A stretch of 24,869 bases of DNA from an uncultured Oscillospiraceae bacterium (GTDB lineage: Bacteria > Bacillota > Clostridia > Oscillospirales > Oscillospiraceae): positions 1 through 24,869 of the forward strand of contig CAKUJN010000026.1 of assembly GCA_934661735.1 (NCBI GenBank), written 5' to 3'. Of this stretch, positions 6,758 through 15,520 are shown in pieces. The notes beneath the pieces were generated by a model that searched no databases, was not told where the DNA came from, and saw only the letters and a program-made list of their open reading frames with translations. A program made the position numbers and the translations under genes. Positions within the stretch are counted from its first letter, which is position 1, and every line of letters begins with the position of its first letter.

Positions 6758-9160
6758 ATGGCATGGAAAATCATCCGTCCGGACGACGGTAGGCATAAAC
6801 AGAAAACCGATTCCGCACAGCGCTCGCAGCGCGCAAACCGCACCATTCTGCGGCGAACGCTGGTGTTGATGGCGCTGTGCGGCGTCGTGGCATTTATCCC
6901 GCTGATCGCGACGCTGTACAATCTGATGATCAAACAGCACGATTACTATGAGGCGCTTGCCATCAGCAATCAGACGCGCTATACGCCCCTGAGCGCGTCG
7001 CGCGGACTGGTCTACGACCGGAACATGAACGTCCTGGCCACCTCGACGACAGTGGAAACGGTGTTCATCGACCCGAACGAAATCGCAAAGGCCATGGAGA
7101 AGCCCGAAAACAGCGGCCTTCTGAATCAGATTGCCTCCGGTCTGTCCGAAATTCTGGACGTCACGCCGGACTTCATCCGCGAGCAGGCCGCCGACAAGGC
7201 GTACCGCTACAAGGTCATCCGCCGCAAGATTGACGAGGAGCTGGCGGACAGGGTGCGCGCCTTCATCAACGACAACGACATCACCGGCGTATATCTGGAA
7301 TCGGACGCAAAGCGCGTATATCCGTTTTCGTCGCTGGCCGCGCAGATCATGGGCTTTGTCAGCAACGACAACGTCGGCACCGAGGGCATCGAGGCATACT
7401 ACAATTCCACGCTGGAGGGCACGGCCGGCAAGGTTGTGACGACCAAGGGCAACTATGGCTCGGAAATGCTGTACACCTATGAAAAATACTACGACGCGTC
7501 CGACGGCGACAGTCTGGTGCTGACCATCGACACAACGGTGCAGCAGATGCTGGAAAAGAATCTGCAGGCCGCAATCGACCGCTATGAGATTCAGAACGGC
7601 GCGTTCGGCATTGTCATGGACGTAAACACCGGCGCGATTGTGGCCATGGCCACGCTTGGCAGCTACGACCCGAACGACCATCTGGAAATCTACGACCAGC
7701 AGACGGCGCAGGCGCTGGAGGAGGAATACCAGCAGCTTCTGACCTATCAAAAGGGCACCGACGAGTTTGAGCAGAAAAAGACCGAGTACAACCAGCACGT
7801 CGCGGCCGCGCGGCTCAAGCAGTGGCGCAACCGCTGCGTCTCCGACGGCTACGAGCCAGGCTCGACGTTCAAGGTGGTCACGTTGGCCGAGGCGCTGGAC
7901 AGCGGCGTCGCCACGCTCAACGACACCTATTTTTGCAGCGGCGAGGAAATGATCGCCGACCGTGACAGGCCCGTCCACTGCTGGAAGGCCGCCGGACACG
8001 GCGTGCAGACGACCGCCGAGGCGCTGGGCAACTCCTGCAATATCGCTTTCGGCCACATCGGCGTGAAGCTGGGCGGCACGAAGTATTATGAATACGCCGA
8101 GGCGTTCGGCATTACCGAGCGTACAGGCGTGGACCTCCCGGGCGAGGCAAAGGGCTATTTCTTCGATTTTGACACGCTGACAAAGGGCTATGCGTCAGTC
8201 ATCTCCGGCTCGTTCGGCCAGACGTTCCACGTCACGCCGATTCAGCAGGCGCGTGCCATCGCGGCCGTGGTCAACGGCGGCTATGTGCTTGAACCGTATG
8301 TCGTCAGTCAGGTGCTGGATGCCGACGGAAACGTGGTGCAGGAAAACGGCCGCACCGTTCTGCGTCAGGCCATCAGCGAAAGCACCTCCATCACCATGCG
8401 CGAGCTTCTGGAAAAGGTCGTCACCGATGGCACGGCGAAAAGCGCCAGAACCCCCGGCTACCGCGTCGGCGGCAAGACCGGCACCTCGGAAAAGACGGAT
8501 ACCTACGACGAGTACGGCAACATGACCGAGGACAAGATCGTCTCCTTCGTCGGCGTCGCGCCGATTGACGATCCGCAGTATGTGGTGCTGGTGGCGCTGG
8601 ATACGCCGAAGCATCAGGAGGGAAACTACAAGTATACGCCGAACGGCTATTACATTTCCGGCGGCCTGATGGCGGCCCCCACGGTCCGTGATATTTTTCT
8701 GGACATCCTGCCGTATCTGGGCATCGAGCCGGACTACAGCGCCGAGGATATCCGCGGCGTGAACGTCACAATGCCCGAGCTTGTCGGCATGACCGAGCAG
8801 GAGGCGGCGGACGCGCTCAAGGCGTGCAGCCTGACATACCGGACCATCGGCTCCGGCGCGGTCGTCACCGACCAGATCCCCGCGGCGGGCGCGCTTCTGC
8901 CTGGACAGTCCGAGGTCATCCTGTACTTCGGCGCGGAGAAGTCGACCGAGCAGGTCGAGGTTCCGGACTTCGTCGGCTACGGCGTGGCGGATGTGAACTG
9001 GCTTGCCAATCAGGCGGGCGTCTATGTGCAGGCCAAGGGCACGGATATGAGCGAAAACTGGGTCAGCGTGACCTATCAGGACATCGAGCCTGGAACCATG
9101 GTTGACAGAGGTACTACAATTACAGTAGAATTTACTGACCACTCGTCCCTCGACGACTGA
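6758..9160 (+). CDS. ftsI: Class B penicillin-binding protein (FtsI/SpoVD type) with two PASTA domains
   Basis: This is the septal peptidoglycan transpeptidase, which cross-links strands made by FtsW. The 800-residue protein has a short cytoplasmic tail and a transmembrane anchor (about 33-57). A dimerisation/pedestal domain follows, then a transpeptidase domain with STFK (catalytic S369), SCN (426-428) and KTGT (573-576). Two PASTA domains follow (about 669-725 and 733-795). A charged, probably helical insert of about 50 residues (305-355) lies just before the STFK. I prefer the ATG at 6758, with GGAAAGG 8 nt upstream, over the in-frame ATG at 6737, which has no binding site; the latter would add seven residues. 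It could serve vegetative division, spore cortex, or both; only one such gene is in the cluster. Confidence 0.95.
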   Translation: MAWKIIRPDDGRHKQKTDSAQRSQRANRTILRRTLVLMALCGVVAFIPLIATLYNLMIKQHDYYEALAISNQTRYTPLSASRGLVYDRNMNVLATSTTVETVFIDPNEIAKAMEKPENSGLLNQIASGLSEILDVTPDFIREQAADKAYRYKVIRRKIDEELADRVRAFINDNDITGVYLESDAKRVYPFSSLAAQIMGFVSNDNVGTEGIEAYYNSTLEGTAGKVVTTKGNYGSEMLYTYEKYYDASDGDSLVLTIDTTVQQMLEKNLQAAIDRYEIQNGAFGIVMDVNTGAIVAMATLGSYDPNDHLEIYDQQTAQALEEEYQQLLTYQKGTDEFEQKKTEYNQHVAAARLKQWRNRCVSDGYEPGSTFKVVTLAEALDSGVATLNDTYFCSGEEMIADRDRPVHCWKAAGHGVQTTAEALGNSCNIAFGHIGVKLGGTKYYEYAEAFGITERTGVDLPGEAKGYFFDFDTLTKGYASVISGSFGQTFHVTPIQQARAIAAVVNGGYVLEPYVVSQVLDADGNVVQENGRTVLRQAISESTSITMRELLEKVVTDGTAKSARTPGYRVGGKTGTSEKTDTYDEYGNMTEDKIVSFVGVAPIDDPQYVVLVALDTPKHQEGNYKYTPNGYYISGGLMAAPTVRDIFLDILPYLGIEPDYSAEDIRGVNVTMPELVGMTEQEAADALKACSLTYRTIGSGAVVTDQIPAAGALLPGQSEVILYFGAEKSTEQVEVPDFVGYGVADVNWLANQAGVYVQAKGTDMSENWVSVTYQDIEPGTMVDRGTTITVEFTDHSSLDD

Positions 9161-9264
9161 CGCGCTGCGTGCCGCGAGGGAAAACGTACACAGTGCGGCC
9201 GGCGGGGCGGAGGCTCTGTCCGGCGCGCGGGAATCTGCACGGCAGAGGAAAGGAAGGGTGCGAT

Positions 9265-10716
9265 ATGGAGCTGCGGAGACTGCTGGATGGCGTAGAGATT
9301 CTGGAAACGAACGCGCCGATGGAGCTGGAGCTCAGCGGCGTCAGCTATGATTCGCGCGCGGTAAAGGCGGGCGAGCTGTTTGTGGCGGTGACGGGCTTTG
9401 CCGCCGACGGGCATAAATTCATTCCCATGGCGCTGGAAAAGGGCGCGGCGGCCGTTTTGTGCGAGCGGCGGCCGGCAGCGGATGTTCCGTTCATCCGCGT
9501 GGCCTCTACGCGCGCGGCGCTGGCCGCGGTCAGCGCCAACTGGTTCGGCCGTCCGGCAGAGCATATGACGATGATCGGCGTGACGGGCACGAACGGTAAA
9601 ACCTCGATCACCTATCTGCTGAAAACTGTGCTGGAACGGACGCTCGGCGCAAAGGTCGGGCTGATCGGCACAATTCAGAACATGATCGGCGATGCGGTGC
9701 TGGAAACCGAGCGCACCACGCCGGAGAGCTATGAGCTTCAGGCGCTGTTTGCGCGGATGCTGGCTGCCGGCTGCACGCATGTGATCATGGAGGTCTCCTC
9801 CCATGCGCTGGCGCTGCACCGGACAGACGGCATTCGCTTCCGCGTCGGAATTTTCACCAACCTGACCGAGGATCATCTGGATTTCCACAAGACCATGACC
9901 GAATACTGCGACGCCAAGGCGCAGCTGTTCCGTCAGTGCGATACCGGCGTCATGAATCTGGACGATCTGTATTATGAGCGCATCCGCCGTCAGGCGGACT
10001 GCCGCATCCTGACGTATTCCGTCAGGGACAACGCCGCCGACCTTGTGGCAAAGAACATCCAGCTCAAGCCCGACCGGATCGAAACGGATGTTGTCACCGG
10101 AAACGAGATCAGCCGCGCGGAGCTTGGCATTCCCGGCGCGTTCAGCGTGTATAACGCGCTGGCCGTGATCGAGGCGGCGCTGGCGCTGGGTATTCCGCTG
10201 CATGAAATCACCGCCGCGCTGCGGCAGGCAAAGGGCGTCAAGGGCAGAGTGGAGGTTGTGCCCACCCCTGGGAAGGACTACACCGTCCTGATCGACTACT
10301 CCCATACGCCCGACAGTCTGGAAAACGTGCTGAAAACCGTCCGCGGCTTCTGCAAGGGCCGCGTCATTGCGGTGTTCGGCTGCGGCGGCGACCGCGATCC
10401 GTTCAAGCGCCCCGTCATGGGGAAAATCGCCGCGGAGCTTGCGGACTACAGCGTCGTCACCTCCGACAATCCCCGCACCGAGGACCCGAACGCCATCATT
10501 GAGCAGATTGTGGCCGGCATGAGCGGGGCAAAGGGCTGCTATACCGTGATTGAAAACCGCGTCAGGGCCATCGGCTGGGCCATGGAGCACGCCCGAGCGA
10601 ACGATATCATCGTTCTGTGCGGCAAGGGCCATGAAACCTATCAGGAAATCGGACACGAGAAACGCCATCTGGACGAGCGCGAGGTTGTGGCCTCGTATTT
10701 GGAGAGCGAAGCATGA
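9265..10716 (+). CDS. murE: UDP-MurNAc-tripeptide synthetase MurE, meso-diaminopimelate type
   Basis: MurE adds the third residue of the stem peptide to UDP-MurNAc-L-Ala-D-Glu using ATP in the cytoplasm. The 483-residue protein has the ATP loop GVTGTNGKTS (105-114), VSSHAL in the central domain, and the lysine that is carbamylated in Mur ligases (K218 in CDAKAQLF). DNPRTEDP (401-408) is the motif that selects meso-diaminopimelate rather than lysine, so this organism should have DAP-type wall. The ATG at 9265 is chosen because AGGAAGG lies 7 nt upstream and the family N-terminus starts there; an upstream in-frame ATG at 9169 would add a poorly matching 32-residue Arg-rich tail. The 104-nt gap after the PBP gene shows no clear promoter or terminator. 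The stop overlaps murF. Confidence 0.97.
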   Translation: MELRRLLDGVEILETNAPMELELSGVSYDSRAVKAGELFVAVTGFAADGHKFIPMALEKGAAAVLCERRPAADVPFIRVASTRAALAAVSANWFGRPAEHMTMIGVTGTNGKTSITYLLKTVLERTLGAKVGLIGTIQNMIGDAVLETERTTPESYELQALFARMLAAGCTHVIMEVSSHALALHRTDGIRFRVGIFTNLTEDHLDFHKTMTEYCDAKAQLFRQCDTGVMNLDDLYYERIRRQADCRILTYSVRDNAADLVAKNIQLKPDRIETDVVTGNEISRAELGIPGAFSVYNALAVIEAALALGIPLHEITAALRQAKGVKGRVEVVPTPGKDYTVLIDYSHTPDSLENVLKTVRGFCKGRVIAVFGCGGDRDPFKRPVMGKIAAELADYSVVTSDNPRTEDPNAIIEQIVAGMSGAKGCYTVIENRVRAIGWAMEHARANDIIVLCGKGHETYQEIGHEKRHLDEREVVASYLESEA

Positions 10717-12089
10717 AGGAACTGACACTGGGACAAATCGCCGCGTGGTGCGGCGCCGAGATCAAAAAAGAGGACTCGCAGATCAATGTGACCGGCGTAC
10801 AGCCGGATTCGCGGCAGATTCGCGCGGGCGAGCTGTTTGTCGCCATCTGCGGCGAGCGGGTGGACGGCCACGACTATATCGCCGCCGCGGCTGAGCGCGG
10901 CGCGTCCGCCGCGCTGGTCAGCCGTCCGGTCGAGGCGGAAATACCCTGCCTGCTGGTGGACGATACGATCAGGGCCTACGGCGCAATTGCCGCGGGCTAC
11001 CGCCAGCTGTTCCCGCTGCGCGTGGTCGGCGTCACCGGAAGCGTCGGCAAGACCACGACCAAGGAAATGATCGCCTGCGTGCTGAGCACGATGTATCACA
11101 CGGCAAAGACCGAGGGCAACCACAACAACAGCCTTGGTCTGCCCATGACGATCATGGACATGCCGGAGGGCACGCAGGCCGCCGTTCTGGAGATGGGCAT
11201 GAACCACTTCGGCGAGATGGCATACCTGACCGCCATCGCGAGACCCGATATCGCCGTCATTACGAATATCGGCACGATGCACATCGAGCACCTTGGCACG
11301 CGCGAGGGCATTTTACAGGCAAAGCTGGAAATCATGAAGGGCCTTCCAACGGACGGCATCGGCCTGTTCAACGGCGACGAGCCGCTTCTGTGGAACGTCC
11401 GGAACGACGGCGGACACAAAAAATACTATTACGGCATCGAAAACCGTCTTGCCGACGTTGTCGCCACCGATATCGCCGAGCTGGACGACGGCATGCGCTT
11501 TCAGGTGACGGGCCTCGGCCACCAGTTTGAGCTGTTCGTGCCGGTCGTCGGCCACCACAGCGTCTATAACGCGCTGTGCGCCACGGCAACGGCGCTTCTG
11601 ATGGGCGTTCCGCCGGAGAAAATCCAGTCCGCGCTGAGCAGCTTCTGCAACACCGGCATGCGCCAGCGAATCTACGCCAGCAACGGCATGACAATCATCG
11701 AGGACTGCTATAACGCCGGACCCGAGTCGACCGAGGCGGCGCTGAACGTGCTGGAGAGCTATAAGACAAAGGGCCGCCGCATCGCGGTGCTGGGCGATAT
11801 GCTGGAGCTTGGCAACCGTTCCGGCGCCGAGCACTACCGCATCGGCCGTCTGGTTGCGCAGAAGGCGGATATGCTCTTTACCTACGGCACAAACTCCGTC
11901 CGCATGGTCACCGGCGCGATTACCGGCGGCATGCCGGCGAAAAACGCCGAACATTTTGACACGCACAAAGATCTTGCGCATGTGCTGAAAACGCGCGCGA
12001 CCGAGGGCGACGTCATTCTGTTCAAGGGCAGCCGCGGCATGAAGATGGAGCGCGCGCTGCATATGTTCCTCGACGAGGAAGAGAAGTAG
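10713..12089 (+). CDS. murF: UDP-MurNAc-tripeptide:D-Ala-D-Ala ligase MurF
   Basis: MurF completes the pentapeptide by adding D-Ala-D-Ala. The 458-residue protein has the Mur-ligase ATP loop GVTGSVGKTTTKE (106-118), EGNHNNSLGLP (134-144) and EMGMNHFGEM, which separate MurF from the other Mur ligases. Domain order and length are normal. It starts inside the murE stop (ATGA, 4-nt overlap) with GGAG about 8 nt upstream, so it is translationally coupled to murE. The D-Ala-D-Ala ligase (ddl) that supplies its substrate is not in this window. Confidence 0.97.
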   Translation: MKELTLGQIAAWCGAEIKKEDSQINVTGVQPDSRQIRAGELFVAICGERVDGHDYIAAAAERGASAALVSRPVEAEIPCLLVDDTIRAYGAIAAGYRQLFPLRVVGVTGSVGKTTTKEMIACVLSTMYHTAKTEGNHNNSLGLPMTIMDMPEGTQAAVLEMGMNHFGEMAYLTAIARPDIAVITNIGTMHIEHLGTREGILQAKLEIMKGLPTDGIGLFNGDEPLLWNVRNDGGHKKYYYGIENRLADVVATDIAELDDGMRFQVTGLGHQFELFVPVVGHHSVYNALCATATALLMGVPPEKIQSALSSFCNTGMRQRIYASNGMTIIEDCYNAGPESTEAALNVLESYKTKGRRIAVLGDMLELGNRSGAEHYRIGRLVAQKADMLFTYGTNSVRMVTGAITGGMPAKNAEHFDTHKDLAHVLKTRATEGDVILFKGSRGMKMERALHMFLDEEEK

Positions 12090-12114
12090 AAAATACACCG
12101 GAGGAAAATCCGTC

Positions 12115-13113
12115 ATGGAACTGTATACCATTCTTACGCCGGCCTGTGCGGTCGTATCGTTTCTGCTGACGCTGCTGCTGGGCAGATTTGTCATTCCCAT
12201 GCTCCGCGCGCTCAAGGCGGGGCAGTCCATCCGTGAGGTCGGGCCCAGCTGGCACAACTCCAAGGCCGGCACGCCCACCATGGGCGGCATCATGTTTATC
12301 GTAACCGCCATTGTGTGCACCATCGGCTTTGGCTGGACGGCCATGCGCGAAAACGGCAGCTATACGCACCTGTATGTGCTGGCCCTGGCGCTGAGCTACG
12401 GCCTCATCGGCTTTGCAGACGACTTTGTCAAGGTCAAGTACAAGCGGAATCTGGGCCTCACGGCCATTCAGAAATTCCTGCTTCAGCTGATCGTCGCGGT
12501 CGTATTCCTGCTGATTCTGCGGCGGAGCGGCGTTCTGTCGTGCGATCTGTACATCCCGTTCTGGAATGTGGAGCTTGCGGTTTCTCCCGTCTGGTACATG
12601 ATTTTCGCGGCGTTCGTGATTGTCGGCTGCGTCAACGCGGTCAACCTGACCGACGGCATCGACGGCCTTTCCAGCAGCGTGACACTCCCCGTCATGGTGT
12701 TCTTCTGCGTCGCGTCACTTCTGTGGACGGAGACGGCGCTTTCCGTCCTGCCGGCCTCGCTGGCCGGCGGCCTTGCGGCATTTCTGTGCTATAACTTCCA
12801 TCCGGCAAAGGTGTTCATGGGCGACACCGGCTCGCTGTTTCTGGGCGGCGCGGTGTGCGGCCTGGCCTTTGCGCTGGATATGCCGCTGATTCTGATTCTG
12901 GTGGGCATTATCTACATCACGGAGACGCTGTCGGTCATTCTTCAGGTTACGTATTTCAAGCTGACCCACGGCAAACGCATCTTCCGTATGACGCCGATTC
13001 ATCATCACTTTGAGATGGGCGGCTGGAGCGAGGAAAAAATTGTCGCCGTATTCGCGGGCATTACCGTTGTGATGTGCGTGCTGGCGTATTTCGGCATTGT
13101 GAACCGGTATTGA
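12115..13113 (+). CDS. mraY: Phospho-MurNAc-pentapeptide transferase MraY
   Basis: MraY transfers phospho-MurNAc-pentapeptide from UDP to undecaprenyl phosphate, making lipid I at the inner face of the membrane. The 332-residue protein is polytopic (about ten hydrophobic helices). It carries the catalytic ADDFVKV (101-107), NAVNLTDGIDGL, FMGDTGSL with its catalytic aspartate, and the PIHHHFEMGGW loop. GPSWHNSKAGTPTMGG near the N-terminus is also diagnostic. GGAGGA precedes the ATG by 9 nt. In most related clusters murD follows; here ftsW begins 26 nt after the stop. Confidence 0.97.
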   Translation: MELYTILTPACAVVSFLLTLLLGRFVIPMLRALKAGQSIREVGPSWHNSKAGTPTMGGIMFIVTAIVCTIGFGWTAMRENGSYTHLYVLALALSYGLIGFADDFVKVKYKRNLGLTAIQKFLLQLIVAVVFLLILRRSGVLSCDLYIPFWNVELAVSPVWYMIFAAFVIVGCVNAVNLTDGIDGLSSSVTLPVMVFFCVASLLWTETALSVLPASLAGGLAAFLCYNFHPAKVFMGDTGSLFLGGAVCGLAFALDMPLILILVGIIYITETLSVILQVTYFKLTHGKRIFRMTPIHHHFEMGGWSEEKIVAVFAGITVVMCVLAYFGIVNRY

Positions 13114-13139
13114 CCGGACAGGGGAAAGGAGCGTTCTTC

Positions 13140-14327
13140 ATGCAGCATTCCGCGGCCGCACAGCCCGCGCCAAAGCTGGTTGACGGCCATCTTGCGCCGC
13201 AGCCGGAGCGTAAAAGCAGCGTCGTGCTGGATGAGCGCGGACTGCTGGATGTGCCGTTTCTGGTGCTGACGGTGCTGCTGGTCATCATCGGCGTTGTGAT
13301 GATGTTTTCGGCCAGCTACGCGCGCGCGTATTACAAAGAGCAGAATTCGACATATTATTTCGCGCGGCAGGCGCTGTTCGCGCTGGTCGGCATCGGCATG
13401 ATGCTGTTTGTCAGCCGTCTGAACTATCAGATGTGGCGCGGCCTTTCCGTGTTCATTCTGGCGGGCGCGATTTTCTTCCTGATTCTGGTGCCGTTCATCG
13501 GCTCGGAGGAGGGCGGCGCAAAGCGCTGGATCAAAATCGGCATTCTGAGCTTCCAGCCCTCCGAGGTGGCAAAGGTCGCGGTCGTCATGTCGTTCGCGTC
13601 GCTGATGTCCATCTATCGGGAGAAAATGCAGACGTTCCGCTACGGCGTACTGCCGTTTGCGGTCATTCTGATCGTCGTGTGCGGCCTTGTTGCGCTCGAG
13701 CGCCACTTCTCCGGCGTGCTCATCATCCTCGCGCTCGGCGCGGCGATGATGTTCCTCGGCGGTGCGCAGCTCCGCTGGTTTGCCATCGGCGCGGCGGCGG
13801 TCGGCATATTCGCGGCCGTCTACCTGACCACCATGGGCTATGCCAGCGCCCGCGTTACGGCGTGGCGCGATCCCATGTCCGACCCGTCGGATACCGGCTA
13901 TCAGATTTTGCAGTCGCTCTATGCCATCGGCTCCGGCGGCCTGATGGGCCTCGGCTTCGGCCGCAGCCGCCAGAAATACCTCTATCTGCCCGAGGAGCAT
14001 AACGACTATATCTTCCCCATTGTATGCGAGGAGCTTGGCTTTGTCGGCGCGGTGGCGGTAATTCTGCTGTTTGTGCTGCTCATTGTCCGCGGCTACTGGA
14101 TTGCGATGCACGCGCGCGACCGCTTCGGCGCGCTGCTGGCGGCGGGACTGACGACGCATCTGGCGCTTCAGACATTCCTGAACATCGGCGTCGTGACCAA
14201 CTTCCTGCCGTCCACCGGCATATCGCTGCCGTTTTTCTCCTACGGCGGCACAGCGCTGCTGATTCAGCTGTTTGAAATGGGCCTGATTCTGGCCGTATCG
14301 CGCCAGAACGACAACAAGCTGCTCTGA
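13140..14327 (+). CDS. ftsW: SEDS peptidoglycan polymerase FtsW
   Basis: FtsW polymerises lipid II into glycan strands at the septum together with its class B PBP. The 395-residue protein has a 36-residue cytoplasmic tail and about ten transmembrane helices. The SEDS motifs are GAKRWI (126-131), FQPSEVAK (138-145), GSGGLMGLGFGRSRQK, PEEHNDYIFPIVCEELG (the aspartate D289 lies where the SEDS catalytic aspartate is expected) and STGISLPFFSYGG. I chose the ATG at 13140 because AAGGAG lies 8 nt upstream; the longer frame from 13074 runs back into mraY. SpoVE or RodA paralogues are alternatives by family, but position in the dcw cluster favours FtsW. murG starts 12 nt after its stop. Confidence 0.94.
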   Translation: MQHSAAAQPAPKLVDGHLAPQPERKSSVVLDERGLLDVPFLVLTVLLVIIGVVMMFSASYARAYYKEQNSTYYFARQALFALVGIGMMLFVSRLNYQMWRGLSVFILAGAIFFLILVPFIGSEEGGAKRWIKIGILSFQPSEVAKVAVVMSFASLMSIYREKMQTFRYGVLPFAVILIVVCGLVALERHFSGVLIILALGAAMMFLGGAQLRWFAIGAAAVGIFAAVYLTTMGYASARVTAWRDPMSDPSDTGYQILQSLYAIGSGGLMGLGFGRSRQKYLYLPEEHNDYIFPIVCEELGFVGAVAVILLFVLLIVRGYWIAMHARDRFGALLAAGLTTHLALQTFLNIGVVTNFLPSTGISLPFFSYGGTALLIQLFEMGLILAVSRQNDNKLL

Positions 14328-14339
14328 CGGAGGCGCCTG

Positions 14340-15467
14340 ATGAATGTAATTTTTACCTGCGGCGGCACCGGCGGACACATCTATCCGGCCATTGCCGTGG
14401 CAAATCTGCTGCGGCAGCGGAAGCCGGACGCGCAGATCCTGTTTATCGGCGCGGAGGACGGCATGGAGAACAAGCTTGTCCCGCGCGAGGGCTACCGGCT
14501 GGAAACGCTGAAAATCTCCAACTACCAGCGAAAGCTCACACCTGCGGCGGTGTGGCACAACCTTGTGACGCTGGTCAATATGAGCGGCTCGCTGCGCAAG
14601 GCGCGGCGCGTCATTCGCGACTTCGCGCCCGATGTGATCGTCGGGACCGGCGGCTATGCCAGCTTTCCCGCGCTCAAGGTCGGCGCGCAGCTGGGCGTTC
14701 CCACCGCCGTGCATGAGTCCAACGCCGTCCCCGGGCTTACCACGCGGATGGTCGAGCGCTCGGTCGACCGGATCATGGTCTCCTTTGAGGAGAGCCGGAA
14801 TCACTACGCCGCGCCCGAGCGCGTCGTCGTCACCGGCACGCCGGTCCGCGAGGATTTCATCTACACCGAAAAGCAGGCCGCGCGCGCGGCGCTGGGTCTG
14901 GACGACCGGCCCCTGATCGTGTCGTACTGGGGAAGCCTCGGCGCGCGCGAAATGAACAAGAAAATTGCGCAGTTTATCCGGCGCGAGTGCGACGGCGGCG
15001 AGCCGTTTCAGCATATCCACGCCACCGGCTCGTTCGGCTGGCGCTGGATGCCGGACTATGTCAGGGAGCTTGGCGTCGATCTGACGAAGCATCCCTCTGT
15101 CGACATGCGTGAGTATATCTACGACATGCCCGCGGTCATGGCGGCGGCGGATCTGATCATCTGCCGCGCGGGCGCGGCCACGATCAGTGAGGTCGCGGCC
15201 TCCGGCACGCCGTGCATCATGGTGCCGTCGCCGAACGTGACGGACAATCATCAGGAAAAAAACGCCCGCGTGCTGGAGGCGCACGGCGCGGCCGTGGTGG
15301 TGCGCGAAAGCGAGTGTGACGGAGACGTGCTGTATGAGACGGCAAAGTCTATCCTCTCCGACCCCGCGCGCCGGCGCGAAATGACACAGGCGGCCCACCG
15401 CATGGCGGTTGTGGACGCCGCGGAGCGGATCTATCAGACCGCGATGGAGCTGGCAAAGGCACGATAA
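14340..15467 (+). CDS. murG: Undecaprenyl-PP-MurNAc-pentapeptide GlcNAc transferase MurG
   Basis: MurG adds GlcNAc to lipid I to form lipid II on the cytoplasmic membrane face. The 375-residue GT-B fold protein has the N-terminal G-loop CGGTGGHIYPAIAVA (7-21) and HESNAVPGL in the acceptor domain. In the donor domain it has YWGSLGAREMN, ICRAGAATISEVAASG and the NHQEKNA that contacts UDP-GlcNAc. Length is as expected. CGGAGG lies 6 nt before the ATG. The stop is followed by a hairpin that overlaps the murA ribosome binding site. Confidence 0.96.
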   Translation: MNVIFTCGGTGGHIYPAIAVANLLRQRKPDAQILFIGAEDGMENKLVPREGYRLETLKISNYQRKLTPAAVWHNLVTLVNMSGSLRKARRVIRDFAPDVIVGTGGYASFPALKVGAQLGVPTAVHESNAVPGLTTRMVERSVDRIMVSFEESRNHYAAPERVVVTGTPVREDFIYTEKQAARAALGLDDRPLIVSYWGSLGAREMNKKIAQFIRRECDGGEPFQHIHATGSFGWRWMPDYVRELGVDLTKHPSVDMREYIYDMPAVMAAADLIICRAGAATISEVAASGTPCIMVPSPNVTDNHQEKNARVLEAHGAAVVVRESECDGDVLYETAKSILSDPARRREMTQAAHRMAVVDAAERIYQTAMELAKAR

Positions 15468-15475
15468 TGCACAAA

Positions 15476-15511
15476 TCCGCATAGGATGGCGAGAAAAAGC
15501 CAATATGCGGA
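15476..15511 (+). promoter_or_regulatory. Stem-loop covering the murA ribosome binding site
   Basis: TCCGCATA (15476-15483) pairs perfectly with TATGCGGA (15504-15511), and an inner TGGC/GCCA stem (15487-15490 with 15499-15502) stacks inside. The right arm includes the first part of the GGAGG (15509-15513) used by murA. When folded it would partly hide the Shine-Dalgarno sequence, so murA translation could be tuned separately from murG. Confidence 0.45.
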
Positions 15512-15520
15512 GGAATGAGC

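Noticed and set aside
9161..9264. Attenuator or small gene in the 104-nt gap before murE.
   Set aside because: Only a weak 6-bp CCCTCG/CGAGGG pairing (9147-9152 with 9175-9180) is visible and there is no T run; an in-frame upstream ATG is not supported.
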